From: Luteolibacter rhizosphaerae
GTDB lineage: Bacteria; Verrucomicrobiota; Verrucomicrobiia; Verrucomicrobiales; Akkermansiaceae
Length of the DNA stretch: 64,000 nt
Direction of reading: 5' to 3'
NCBI RefSeq assembly: GCF_025950095.1
Contig: NZ_JAPDDR010000009.1
Span: 62,001 to 126,000 of the forward strand
Shown: piece after piece, positions 6,833 through 16,152 of the stretch
Position numbering within the stretch: position 1 is the first letter of the stretch
Layout of the letters: every line of letters starts with the position of its first letter
The notes under the pieces: generated by a model
The model's input: the letters and a program-made list of their open reading frames with translations, nothing else
What the model was told of the DNA's origin: nothing
The model's database searches: none
Made by a program: the position numbers and the translations under genes

Positions 6833-9555
6833 CTTTCGGCTCCCCAGAATGGTTCCTGATCATCCCCGTCTGCCTCTTCGCCGGGTGGTTCTGGAAGAGC
6901 CTGCGCCTGTGGTCGCCGCTGCGGCTGATCCTGGTATTGCTGGCAGCATTCGGGCTGGCGGATCCGAAGGTGAACGTGACCGAGGACGCGATGGACCTGT
7001 GGGTTCTGCTCGACCGATCCGAGTCCACGGAAGACTTGGTGGACAAGGGTCTGTTGGAATGGGAACCGCTGCTGGAGAAGGCCAAGCCAAGCCGCCGCGA
7101 CAAGATGCACCTCTTCGACTACGGGGGGGAGATCGTGGAGCACGGCAGCGATGGCGCGAGCTACACGGGATCGCGCAAGCTGACCCGCACCGGGCTGGCG
7201 ATTTCCCACGTGACGGCGCTGGCGAATGAGAAGCGCCCATCCCGGGTGCTGATCTTCACCGATGGCTTCGCCACGGAACCGCTGCATGAGGCGGTGGAGG
7301 AACTGCAAGCACGGGGTATCCCGCTGGACTTCCGCTTGGTGCGGGAGGAAACCCTGAATGACTTCCGCTTGTCCCGGATCGAGCTGCCGGAGCGGGTGCA
7401 GGCGGGCGAACCCTTCCTGATCGCGGCGACGGTGCGCGGTTCGACCGATGCCGACGTGAAGCTGATCCTGCGCCGTGGCAAGCAGACCCTCACCGAGACC
7501 ACGGTGAAGCTGGTGAACGGTGTGGGCCGGGCGGAGTTCACGGACCGGCTGACGCGTTCCGGATCCTTCCAGTATGAGGCGGAGGTGAGCGTGATCTCAG
7601 GCAGCGGACTGAGCGATGCTCATCCCGGCAACAACCGTGCAGCGCGTTGGATCGAGATCGCGGGCGGCCCCCGCGTGCTGCTGGTCAGCAAGTATACCGA
7701 CGACCCGGTGGCAAAGGTTCTGTCCTCGCTGGACTTCACCGTGGACGTGGCCACACCGCAGGAGCTGAACCCCGGCCGCCTGAGCGGGGCGCGGGCGGTG
7801 ATCTTCAACAACGTGCCGGCCTACGAGGTTCCCCTGCCCTTCATGAACGCGCTCGACTTCTTCGTGCGCGAGCAGGCGGGTGGCTTCCTGATGGCGGGCG
7901 GCAAGCAGTCCTTCGGCTCGGGAGGCTATTTCCAATCGGCGATCGACACGCTGCTGCCGGTTTCGATGGAGCTGAAGAACGAGCATCGCAAGCTGGCGGT
8001 GGCGCTGGCGATCGTGCTCGACCGCTCGGGCTCCATGTCGGTGAGCGTGGGTCCGGGTGCGGGTGGCATGGATCTGAAGAAGATGGACCTGGCGAATGCC
8101 GGTGCGGCGGAAGCGATCGGTCTGCTCGGCGTGCAGGACTACATCTGCGTGCATGCCGTGGACAGCCAGCCGGAGGAGGTGGTGCCGCTCACACAGGTGA
8201 AGGGCAACCACGCCGCGCTGCAGGCGCGGGTGCGCAAGGTGCAGTCGATGGGTGGCGGTATCTTCGTTTACGAAGGCTTGAAGGCTGCGTGGGACGAATT
8301 GAAAAACGCTCAGGTGGGAACGCGCCACGTGATCCTCTTCACCGACGCGAACGACACGGAAGAGCCGGGGGACTACAAGAACCTGCTGGAAGAGATGAAG
8401 AAAGAAGGCTGCACCGTTTCGGTGATCGGCCTCGGGACACCGGCGGATGTCGATGCGAAGCTGATCGAGGATATCGGCAAGCGCGGCGAGGGACGGGTCT
8501 TCTTCACCGACCGGCCGGTGGATATCCCGAAGATCTTCGCGCAGGAGACGGTGACGATCGCCCGCTCCGCGTTCCTGGAAGATCCGGTGGGTGCGCAGCC
8601 AACCGGGCGCTGGGCGGAGGTCTCGCCGAAGCTGTTGGAGTGGCTGCCGCAGGTCGACGGCTACAATCTTTCGTATGCGCGGGAAGACGCGACGACTTCG
8701 CTGGTGAGCAAGGACGAGTATGTAGCACCGCTGGTAGCGCATGCGCGGCGCGGCTTGGGCCGCAGCGCGGCGGTGTCCTTCCCGCTGGGCGGCGAGTTCT
8801 CGCAGGGGATCCGGGATTGGCAGGGGTACGGCGACTTCGTGCAGACCATGACGCGCTGGCTGATGGGGATGGATTTGCCACCGGGAATCGGCCTGAAGCA
8901 TCGGCTGGATGGCACACGACTGACGCTCGACCTGCTCTACGACCCGGAGCTGTGGTCCACCAAGCTGACCGCTGCTCCTCCGCTCTTGCGTATGATGGAG
9001 AGCGGTCCCGGGGCGAAGCCCTATGACGTGCCGTGGAAACGCATCGCGCCGGGCCATTTCTCCGTGACCCGGGATCTGGATGAAGGCGCGGTCGTGCGTG
9101 GCGCGATCCAAGTGGGCGAGCATGCGCTGCCCTTCGGCCCGCTGACGGTGGGATCCTCCGTGGAGTGGGCCTTCGAGCCGGAACGTCTGGCCGAGCTCCG
9201 CACGGTCTCCTCACTCACGGGTGGCCGGGAGCTGCTCGATCTGTCGAAAGCGTGGCTGCGCCCGCCCTCGAGGCAGGATGTCTCGCTGCGTCTGTGGATT
9301 GCGCTGGCGATGTTGGTCTTCCTTATCGCCGAAGCCCTGCTGACCCGGACCGGTTGGAAGCTGCCGATCCCGGCGCTGCCGAGCTTCGAAAAACGCGAGA
9401 AGATCGTGAAGCCGAAGAAGGTGAAGGCGCCGAAGCCGGAAGCTCCGGTGATGCCGACCGTGCCGGATGAGAAGCCAATCGTAACCGCCAAGCAGGAGCC
9501 AGCCGACGAGTCGGAGCGGCGATCGAGATATCAGCGCGCAAAAGATAAGCGATAG
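6829..9555 (+). CDS. Large membrane protein with two VWA-type metal sites and a glutamine-amidotransferase-like fold
   Basis: A 908-residue protein. Two N-terminal helices (residues about 6-36) lead into a first VWA-like domain with DRSES at 62-66 and TDGF near 141. A beta-sandwich stretch follows, then a class-I glutamine-amidotransferase-like Rossmann segment around 280-380 (RVLLVSKYTDD, FLMAGGKQSFGSGGY) that shows no clear catalytic Cys. A second VWA domain has the full metal motif DRSGSMS starting at D398 and FTDANDTEE later. A helix near residues 824-842 is followed by a Lys/Pro/Glu-rich cytoplasmic tail of about 60 residues. The frame is open upstream to 6676, but ATG 6829 overlaps the lipoprotein stop, the rule throughout this operon. 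By family it belongs with DUF58/BatA proteins; its substrate is unknown. Confidence 0.87.
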   Translation: MTFGSPEWFLIIPVCLFAGWFWKSLRLWSPLRLILVLLAAFGLADPKVNVTEDAMDLWVLLDRSESTEDLVDKGLLEWEPLLEKAKPSRRDKMHLFDYGGEIVEHGSDGASYTGSRKLTRTGLAISHVTALANEKRPSRVLIFTDGFATEPLHEAVEELQARGIPLDFRLVREETLNDFRLSRIELPERVQAGEPFLIAATVRGSTDADVKLILRRGKQTLTETTVKLVNGVGRAEFTDRLTRSGSFQYEAEVSVISGSGLSDAHPGNNRAARWIEIAGGPRVLLVSKYTDDPVAKVLSSLDFTVDVATPQELNPGRLSGARAVIFNNVPAYEVPLPFMNALDFFVREQAGGFLMAGGKQSFGSGGYFQSAIDTLLPVSMELKNEHRKLAVALAIVLDRSGSMSVSVGPGAGGMDLKKMDLANAGAAEAIGLLGVQDYICVHAVDSQPEEVVPLTQVKGNHAALQARVRKVQSMGGGIFVYEGLKAAWDELKNAQVGTRHVILFTDANDTEEPGDYKNLLEEMKKEGCTVSVIGLGTPADVDAKLIEDIGKRGEGRVFFTDRPVDIPKIFAQETVTIARSAFLEDPVGAQPTGRWAEVSPKLLEWLPQVDGYNLSYAREDATTSLVSKDEYVAPLVAHARRGLGRSAAVSFPLGGEFSQGIRDWQGYGDFVQTMTRWLMGMDLPPGIGLKHRLDGTRLTLDLLYDPELWSTKLTAAPPLLRMMESGPGAKPYDVPWKRIAPGHFSVTRDLDEGAVVRGAIQVGEHALPFGPLTVGSSVEWAFEPERLAELRTVSSLTGGRELLDLSKAWLRPPSRQDVSLRLWIALAMLVFLIAEALLTRTGWKLPIPALPSFEKREKIVKPKKVKAPKPEAPVMPTVPDEKPIVTAKQEPADESERRSRYQRAKDKR

Positions 9556-9607
9556 GCGGGTCTCAAGTTGCGGAGTTTTTGAAAATCAAGACTTCCTGAA
9601 TATCCGT

Positions 9608-9642
9608 TTGTAAAAAATCAGGGTTTTCAGTATGAGACTCTT
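9608..9642 (+). promoter_or_regulatory. Candidate leaderless promoter for the first M50-like gene
   Basis: TTGTAA (9608-9613) and TATGAG (9631-9636) are separated by exactly 17 bases, matching four of six consensus positions each for a housekeeping sigma factor. The expected transcription start falls at or next to the GTG at 9643, which would give a leaderless mRNA. This is pattern matching only. Confidence 0.35.
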
Positions 9643-12504
9643 GTGCTCGCCCTAAGCCTTTTCCCGTTTGACGCCATTTTGCCCGGATGGTGGCTCGCCG
9701 CCTACTTGGCTTTGATGGTTCTGCTTCCGGTCTTCGTGCTGGGGCTGATCGCGGTCAGGGTGCGAATGAAGCTCTGGCGGGTGCCGCAGCATTCTGAGGT
9801 CCAGCCCGCTCAGATCGCGGATGAGGTGCGGCGCTACACGCAGCCTTGGCTAGGACGCCTCGGGTTCCTGGGCTTTACCAACCAGAGCTGCGTTTCAGGA
9901 CGAGATGCAAACGATCGCGAGCACTACCAGTGGCGGATGGTCCACGGCAACGATCGCTGCGTGGCGCTGGTGAAGGCCTTGGTCTCCGGAGAGGGTCGCC
10001 CCCTGCTGCAACTCACGCTGCTCTCCTTCCTACCTGACGGTCGGGTGGTCGTGAGTGCCGACCGCCCGATCGCGCCGGTGTTGCCCAAGCACTGGGAGGA
10101 AGCGCACCGGCAATTCGCAACCCTGCAGGACCAGCTCCAGTTCCACCGCCAACGGATGGAAGGTCAGACGGCGGTAATGCCCCAGGCGGCCGCGCTGGGC
10201 AGCCGTCTCGCTGTGGAAGAGCAGGCCTTGTTCGACGCACTGATGGCAAGCGGCCGGTTTACCGCCATCCCCGGGGAAAGCCCGGCAGCCTGTGCGTCCA
10301 TCGCGGCCCTGCCGAAGCTCACGTTCCAAGGTTTTCTCGGACTGTTCAATGCCCGCGGCTCGGGACGCCGCACCGACGTGGCTTCCGTCTCCAAGCGCAA
10401 AGATCCGGACGAAGAAGGAGCACCGGCCGCGGAGTTCAAGCGGACGAAGGAGCAGATCGTGGAGGACTACCTGAAGTCCTACCGTGCGCGGACCGCTCGC
10501 AAAGCCGACGGAAAGTACTACTTCCTCCGTATCCTGATTACAGCGGTAACGGTGGCCGTGCTCTTCTTCGCTTTCGGCAAGGGCAATCCGGTCTCGACCG
10601 TTCTAACAGCATTGGGACTGATCGCTATCCATGACTTCGGCCACTGGATCATGATGAAGCTCTTCGGCTACCGCGGGATGGGCCGCTTCTTCATCCCTTT
10701 CATCAGCCCTGTCGACCGGGGACGGAAGCTGCATGCACCTGCATGGCAGCAGCTCACCGTGATCCTGGCAGGTCCGCTGCCCGGCCTGATGGTAGGCATG
10801 GCGGTGCTAGTGACCGGATACTTCAGCCCGAGCCTGCCGCCACTGGCACCGGAAATCGGGGCGATGGCGGTGCTGCTGAATGCCTTCCACCTGCTGCCAT
10901 TCCTGCCACTCGACGGCGGCAAGGTGGTGGACCTCCTGATCTTCCGTGACCTGCCTTTCCTGAGGCCTCTTTTCACGTTGAGCTCCGCAATCGCGGTGTT
11001 CGCCGCTTCGATCTTCACCGGGCCCGCCGGGCGGGTGCTGCGCTATGTCGCGATCACGATGTTCGCGGGACTGGCTTGGGACATCAAGATGATCAAGGTG
11101 GTCCGCGGCGGGCGCCGTCTCGGCTGGTCGGACGCCGAGGACGAGGACGAAACCCTACGCCGCATCTTCAAAGGCATCCATGAAGAGGAGAACAACGGGT
11201 TCTTCCGCGATCCGAAATGGCCGCGACAGATCGAAGTGCTACTGGGCGAAGTGATGCGCAAGCGTCCCGGCTTCCTGATGCGGATCTTCGGCGGCGGGCT
11301 CTACGGTGCGGTCTTCGTGCTCCCCTTCGCGCTCGTGATTGGTTCGCTGGCGATCGCTTCGTTCGGTCTCTTCGGAGCGATGGCGAATACGGGGGAAGCC
11401 GGGGAGGAATACGAGAAGGATTTCCCCACCATGACCGCCGGCATCCAACCGGCCCACACGGGTCCGATGGACCGGCTGCTGGAAGCCACCCATGATGAGG
11501 ACGAGAGCGAGGGTCTGGAGGATAGGTCCGGCAAGAAGCGGACCGAACTTGCTGCGGAGAATTCCGCCAAACTGCTGCCGCTGCTCGACCGGCTGAACTG
11601 GCAACATGCCGGGCTGGCTTACCACCAGGAAGATTTCCACGACTACGAACTCTCCCTCTGGCTGGAAGTTCTCTGCTCAAAGCTGGAAAGCAGCTGGAAG
11701 AGCGAGGCCCACGCCGAGGCCCTGGTCCGAGCCGAAACGCTGCTGCACGCCGTGAATTCGCTGGAGCCCGCGATGTCGCAGAAGGATCGAGAGTTGCTGT
11801 GCGATGCGGAGTTGCGGGCGCTGGCCGTAGTCGAACGTCTCGGAGCTTCCGGCAAGCTGGACGCCGTCGCGCTGGACCGCTTGGACAAACGTATCAGCCT
11901 CTTGAACAAGGCTCCCCTTCCCGAGGTGGAGAACAAGCTGCTGGTCTCCGGCTGGAACGAGGCTTGTCTTGAACGTGCGATCGGGCCGGTGGACATGGCC
12001 GACCCCGGGAAAGATGACGGCTCGGAAGTCTGGCAGGACGCCTACCGCCTGATCGGAGCAGGGATCGAGAATCTGGGTAATCTCGGCAGAAAGCCGGTAT
12101 GTCTGGCTCTCGCCGCAGAGTGGAAGAAAAGCCGGCGCGTGGGAATCCTGCCCGGAAACCTGGCAGGAGCGGAGCACATCAGTCCCCGCGAAGCCGATTA
12201 CATCACCCGCTTCTGCGACAATCACAACCGGATGGCTTGGAGGCGTCTGGTAACCCTCTCCGCGCTGAGATTGGAGGCCCATCGCCTGAAGAACGGAAGG
12301 CTCCCGGCGTTATGGAAGCACAGTCTCCCGGGGGGCGCCGTTGTGGAACTGGATCAGACTACCGGTCCCTACCTGCGGTTAAGCGACCGGCGTGGGCAGG
12401 TAGGGATGAATTTGCCTGCTTGGGTGACTCAGACGGGTGTCACGCAGGCCCGCCTGGACTACGACTGCCCGCTCTTCGGAGCACCCGAACTGTCGAAGAA
12501 GTAG
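9643..12504 (+). CDS. Large M50-like (site-2 protease family) membrane protein, variant HDFGH motif
   Basis: A 953-residue protein. An N-terminal membrane helix (residues about 10-40) precedes a roughly 250-residue cytoplasmic-type region, then a membrane core with the site-2 protease signatures: IAIHDFGHW (H330, D331, H334), HAPAWQQL, AGPLPG, and LLPFLPLDGGK with D424 as third metal ligand. The usual catalytic glutamate of HExxH is aspartate here. Two further membrane helices (about 563-590) lead to a 370-residue soluble C-terminus ending in a conserved motif (LDYDCPLFGAPE). Normal site-2 proteases are 350-450 residues, so this is much larger. The gene at 12951 is a full-length relative. Start GTG 9643 is chosen because it includes the first helix; ATG 9715 is possible. 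Possibly a regulatory or pseudo-protease partner. Confidence 0.82.
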   Translation: MLALSLFPFDAILPGWWLAAYLALMVLLPVFVLGLIAVRVRMKLWRVPQHSEVQPAQIADEVRRYTQPWLGRLGFLGFTNQSCVSGRDANDREHYQWRMVHGNDRCVALVKALVSGEGRPLLQLTLLSFLPDGRVVVSADRPIAPVLPKHWEEAHRQFATLQDQLQFHRQRMEGQTAVMPQAAALGSRLAVEEQALFDALMASGRFTAIPGESPAACASIAALPKLTFQGFLGLFNARGSGRRTDVASVSKRKDPDEEGAPAAEFKRTKEQIVEDYLKSYRARTARKADGKYYFLRILITAVTVAVLFFAFGKGNPVSTVLTALGLIAIHDFGHWIMMKLFGYRGMGRFFIPFISPVDRGRKLHAPAWQQLTVILAGPLPGLMVGMAVLVTGYFSPSLPPLAPEIGAMAVLLNAFHLLPFLPLDGGKVVDLLIFRDLPFLRPLFTLSSAIAVFAASIFTGPAGRVLRYVAITMFAGLAWDIKMIKVVRGGRRLGWSDAEDEDETLRRIFKGIHEEENNGFFRDPKWPRQIEVLLGEVMRKRPGFLMRIFGGGLYGAVFVLPFALVIGSLAIASFGLFGAMANTGEAGEEYEKDFPTMTAGIQPAHTGPMDRLLEATHDEDESEGLEDRSGKKRTELAAENSAKLLPLLDRLNWQHAGLAYHQEDFHDYELSLWLEVLCSKLESSWKSEAHAEALVRAETLLHAVNSLEPAMSQKDRELLCDAELRALAVVERLGASGKLDAVALDRLDKRISLLNKAPLPEVENKLLVSGWNEACLERAIGPVDMADPGKDDGSEVWQDAYRLIGAGIENLGNLGRKPVCLALAAEWKKSRRVGILPGNLAGAEHISPREADYITRFCDNHNRMAWRRLVTLSALRLEAHRLKNGRLPALWKHSLPGGAVVELDQTTGPYLRLSDRRGQVGMNLPAWVTQTGVTQARLDYDCPLFGAPELSKK

Positions 12505-12506
12505 GG

Positions 12507-12530
12507 AGGTAAGCTTCGGGAGAAGCACCT
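12507..12530 (+). terminator. Hairpin after the first M50-like gene
   Basis: AGGT-aa-GCTTC-ggga-GAAGC-ACCT forms a stem of nine pairs with a two-base bulge, beginning 3 bases after the stop codon. There is no T-run after it, so it may be a 3'-end stabiliser or a weak terminator. Confidence 0.45.
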
Positions 12531-12950
12531 TGTGGCTGGGGGATTGCACTGTAATCCGGCTACGAAATCATGTACAAATAGGCGGGGGACATGACGGGTT
12601 CTTTTAAAAACACCCTGAGACTACCCTTATCCTTGAAGCTGAGGACAAGGCAGCGGCCTAGCACCACGGCTCCATAGAATATCAATTTACCTTAAGTACT
12701 TCAATGAGATGCGGACAGGTAGACCGAGGGGGATTTTCGGACATCCGCGCTTGATCCCTACTCCAAAGCCAGATCGGTCGATCAGATCATAATATACCTA
12801 AAACCAACGAATAAGGACAAAACCAAGAGACGAAATCCGCCCAGGAAATTGTCACATTACGCGAAAAAGTCGCCCTTCGCGGAAAAAGTCATTTGCATGA
12901 AAGTAAAACGAACTTGATTTTTTTACAAATCAGACCTTACTCGGCCGCGG
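12531..12950. other. Long non-coding gap between the two M50-like genes
   Basis: About 420 bases without a credible gene and noticeably more A/T-rich than the surroundings. It holds a near-perfect direct repeat, GCGAAAAAGTC at 12861-12871 and GCGGAAAAAGTC at 12879-12890, 60-90 bases upstream of the second gene's ATG, and a T-rich stretch (12917-12924) followed by ACAAATCAG. A similar AAAATCAG stands upstream of the first gene. These are plausible regulatory sites. I see no tRNA or obvious structured RNA in it. Confidence 0.5.
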
Positions 12951-15806
12951 ATGCCCCCAGCATTTCTAGGCATGACCTTTGGTCTCGTCCTACTGGCCCT
13001 TGTCTTTGCGACGGGCCTGCCGCTGATCTGTGCCTTCATCGCTCTGATGAACGTGCGACGCTATCGGGTGAAGGCGCACCCCTGCGAAGCGCATGTGATC
13101 CCGACCGATGTGAAGCGCCGGATGGCGCCATGGTTGAACCGCTTGGGTCACTTCGGTTTCCGGCAGGTTCAGATCGCCCGTCTTGAAAGCGCCGGATTCG
13201 CGGAAGCCCACCGCTGGATTCTGGTAAACGACGAGGAGAAGACTTACGCGACGCTGGAGCGCACGGTGCCGGTCTCCGGTGCGGGTCCGCGGGTATCGCT
13301 CTCCCTCTTCACGCCGCTGCGGGATGGCACCCTGATCGTTACCCTTGATCGCCGTCTCACGCGCCATCCCCCCTCGTGGTGGCGGGACGTGCAGCGCTAC
13401 TTCGGCACGGTGACTTCCCAGTGGAAGCATCACTACGCCCGCATCCGCGGTGAGCAGGAGAGGATCCTGCCAGCGACGGAGAAGTTCACCGAGATGTTGG
13501 CCGCCGATGAGGAGGCCCGGCATGCGGCATTGGTGGCCGGCGGCGAGTTCACACCGACTCGCCAGGATCCTGACGTGCTGCGCCTGCGCTTGGCCTGTCT
13601 TCCTTCCCGGGTGCTGCCGATGCTGGGAGACTTCTTCCGTGGCGGTTACCTCGGTTCCACCTCGCGCCGGGACGTGGCGGCTCCAGCAAAGGCGAAGACG
13701 GATGAGTCCGAACGCATCGGAGGGGCCATCGGGCTTTCGCTGAATCAAGCGGTCGAGCAGGACCTCACCCGCTACCGTGCCCTGCAAGCGGTAGGATCCA
13801 GTCCTCTCGACCACGTGCGGCGCTTGGTGCTGCTCGCCGGAACGATCGCGTTCTTCATCTTCCTCTTCGGGCAGGATCAGCCGCTGCAAACGGCGCTCAC
13901 GGTGGTGGTGCTCTCCGCCTTGCACGAGGCCGGGCACTGGCTGCCGATGCGCCTCTTCGGGTATCGCGGGATTCCGCCGCTCTTCATCCCGTTCACCGGC
14001 GCGACCGAGCGCGGGCGCAAGCTCCATGCTCCGGCTTGGCAACAGCTGGTGGTGGCCCTTGGCGGTCCCCTGCCCGGCCTGATCGCCGGCCTGGCGATGC
14101 TGGCGCACGGCTATTTCCGCCCGGACACGCCGCTATGGCTGCTGGATGCGGCAGGCATGGCGGTGGCGCTGAATGCCCTTCACCTGCTGCCGGTGCTACC
14201 GATGGACGGCGGCAAGATCATCGACCTTCTGGTTTTCCGCGATCTGCCGCTGTTGCGCCCCTTCTTCACTGTCACCGCTTCGATTTCCGCCTTCGCCGCT
14301 GCAATGGTTCTGAAGTCGCGGGTGCTGAAGCACATCGCGATGGCGATGCTGGGCGGTGTGATCTGGGACGTGCGCACGATTCAAGTGGTGCGCGGTGCCC
14401 GCAAGCTACCATGGGCCGGAGAGGTGAACGACGAAGGCGAAGCCTTGCGCCGTATCTTCCGCGGCCTGCGCCAGGAGGGCCATGGCTCCTTCATCGGCAG
14501 CGATGGCTGGCACAAGAAAATCGAGGCACTCCTGATGGAGGTCATGCGGAAGCGACCGAACCTGGCGACCCGCTTCGCCGGTGGCGGCCTGCTTCTTACT
14601 GCCGGAGCGATGCCCTCGCTGCTTTTCGTCGGCGTGCTGCTCGGTCCCGTGCTCGGCGATGCCGGACGCATGGTGCGCACAGTCGAGCATGTGTCCGAGT
14701 TCCGGAAGATCTATCCGAGGGAGAACCGCACGCTTTCCGCCGAAGACCGGCTGACTCTTACCGAGCTCGCGGCGGATACCGAAAAGGCTCCCGACGGCAC
14801 GCCCACACCGAACCTCGACCGGCCGCGTGATGTGGCCGTGGCCTTGGCCTCCGTGCTCGGGCCGCGCGTCGACAAGGTGGATTGGCAGAAGGCGACGATC
14901 GCGTCACGCACCAACGTGATCAGTGCCCATGTCCTACCGATCTGGGTCGAGGTGCAGGTCCGCCAGCTTGAACTTTCCGCTGCGGACAACCGGGGACCGG
15001 AAACCGTTCGCCGCGCCGAAGTGCTGCTGCATCTTTTCTCCGAGATCGAGCCAGCCACCAGCTACGAGCGGCGCGAGGCCTTCACGCAGGCGGAGCTCCG
15101 GGTGCTCTCGATCGTCGAACGCGAAGCGGGTGCGGGCCGTCTCGACGGGATGTCTCTCGGCCGTCTCGACGAACGTATCTCCGAGCGCAACGTGGCCCCG
15201 GTGCCGGAGGTGGAAGGCCTTCTGCTGGTGGCCGCTTGGGCCGAACGCAGTCGTCTCTCCGCCATTTCGGATGCCGCCGCCCAGGCCTCCCTCGATCCCC
15301 GTTTCTGGCGCGATCTCTATCCGCGGATTCGCACGGTGCGGCGGCTTCTGGCAGAACAGAATTCCACCTTGGTGCCGGCTTCTGTTGCCCTTGCGCGCCA
15401 CTGGAACAACACACGCCGGGTGGGCGAGTTACCGCCGCAGATTGGCATGCCCGTCGCCGTGTCTGCCGGTGAGGCGTCCCTGATCCTGGACTTCTGCGAA
15501 CAGCATCGCCGTCTCACCTGGCGGCGTCTCTCCACGCTTTCCGCGCTGCGACTCGAAGGTCACCGCCAGAAAAAGGGCAGCCTGCCCCCGATGTGGAAGC
15601 ACACCGTTCCAGGTGGAGCGATCATCGAGTTGCACAAGGATTCCGGTCCTTATCTCCGGCTCACCGACCGCCGCGATCAGATCACGCGGCGCATTCCCAC
15701 CTGGCTTGCACCAGCCACCCTGCCGGTGCCTCCAAGCGGCCCCTCGCTCGATTACGATTGCCCGCTCTATGGTGCCCCTGCTCTTCCGGAGCTGTCGCAT
15801 AACTGA
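12951..15806 (+). CDS. Large M50-like (site-2 protease family) membrane protein, intact HEAGH motif
   Basis: A 951-residue relative of the preceding gene with the same layout: N-terminal helix (about residues 8-32), a long soluble region, a membrane protease core, two more helices near 540-575, and a soluble C-terminus closing with LDYDCPLYGAPA. Here the zinc/catalytic motif is complete: LHEAGHW (H325, E326, H329), with LLPVLPMDGGK supplying D419. The protein is therefore a plausible active intramembrane metalloprotease. Similarity to the first copy is strongest in the core (FGYRG, HAPAWQQL, GPLPGL) and in the last 70 residues (MWKHTVPGG, GPYLRLTDRR). Substrates are unknown. ATG 12951 is used; no Shine-Dalgarno sequence is visible. 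Confidence 0.85.
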   Translation: MPPAFLGMTFGLVLLALVFATGLPLICAFIALMNVRRYRVKAHPCEAHVIPTDVKRRMAPWLNRLGHFGFRQVQIARLESAGFAEAHRWILVNDEEKTYATLERTVPVSGAGPRVSLSLFTPLRDGTLIVTLDRRLTRHPPSWWRDVQRYFGTVTSQWKHHYARIRGEQERILPATEKFTEMLAADEEARHAALVAGGEFTPTRQDPDVLRLRLACLPSRVLPMLGDFFRGGYLGSTSRRDVAAPAKAKTDESERIGGAIGLSLNQAVEQDLTRYRALQAVGSSPLDHVRRLVLLAGTIAFFIFLFGQDQPLQTALTVVVLSALHEAGHWLPMRLFGYRGIPPLFIPFTGATERGRKLHAPAWQQLVVALGGPLPGLIAGLAMLAHGYFRPDTPLWLLDAAGMAVALNALHLLPVLPMDGGKIIDLLVFRDLPLLRPFFTVTASISAFAAAMVLKSRVLKHIAMAMLGGVIWDVRTIQVVRGARKLPWAGEVNDEGEALRRIFRGLRQEGHGSFIGSDGWHKKIEALLMEVMRKRPNLATRFAGGGLLLTAGAMPSLLFVGVLLGPVLGDAGRMVRTVEHVSEFRKIYPRENRTLSAEDRLTLTELAADTEKAPDGTPTPNLDRPRDVAVALASVLGPRVDKVDWQKATIASRTNVISAHVLPIWVEVQVRQLELSAADNRGPETVRRAEVLLHLFSEIEPATSYERREAFTQAELRVLSIVEREAGAGRLDGMSLGRLDERISERNVAPVPEVEGLLLVAAWAERSRLSAISDAAAQASLDPRFWRDLYPRIRTVRRLLAEQNSTLVPASVALARHWNNTRRVGELPPQIGMPVAVSAGEASLILDFCEQHRRLTWRRLSTLSALRLEGHRQKKGSLPPMWKHTVPGGAIIELHKDSGPYLRLTDRRDQITRRIPTWLAPATLPVPPSGPSLDYDCPLYGAPALPELSHN

Positions 15807-16152
15807 GCAGACAGTCGGTTGCGGCCGGAATTGTCGCTTGTGATTACGTGGGCTGCTAGTCTGCTGCGATCCCAACAGCGCATCGACCAAATCCCGATAA
15901 CTACTCCGTGAACTACGGGATGGGATTGTTCCCGAATTAAGGGAGACCCTGTTAGCTTAACCGGAGATAGGCGAGGAGATCTGAGCAACACCCCGCCAAT
16001 ACCCTGATACCAAGCGATTTGCAGAATGCATCCTTACGGAGAGGCGTGGTTAGAAATATCCATCCGCATTATACCGTCAGATTGATTTTCCGACTTGTTA
16101 TAGGATGCGGGATTATCTAACGGACGCACGGCATCTCCTGCCACCCCCAAGT
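15807..16152. other. Non-coding gap before the small secreted protein gene
   Basis: About 346 bases with no convincing reading frame on either strand and more A/T in its right half (for example 16044-16120). I see no clear promoter pair, tRNA or terminator-like hairpin. It probably holds the promoter of the gene at 16153, but I cannot place it. Confidence 0.4.

Noticed and set aside
7597-9123. 508-codon minus-strand frame opposite the double-VWA gene
   Set aside because: Antisense shadow with Arg/His/Gln-rich sequence; the plus-strand gene keeps metal-site motifs DRSES and DRSGSMS.
12531-12950. Possible structured RNA or riboswitch in the long A/T-rich gap
   Set aside because: I could not find paired stems or a known motif; only a short direct repeat stands out.
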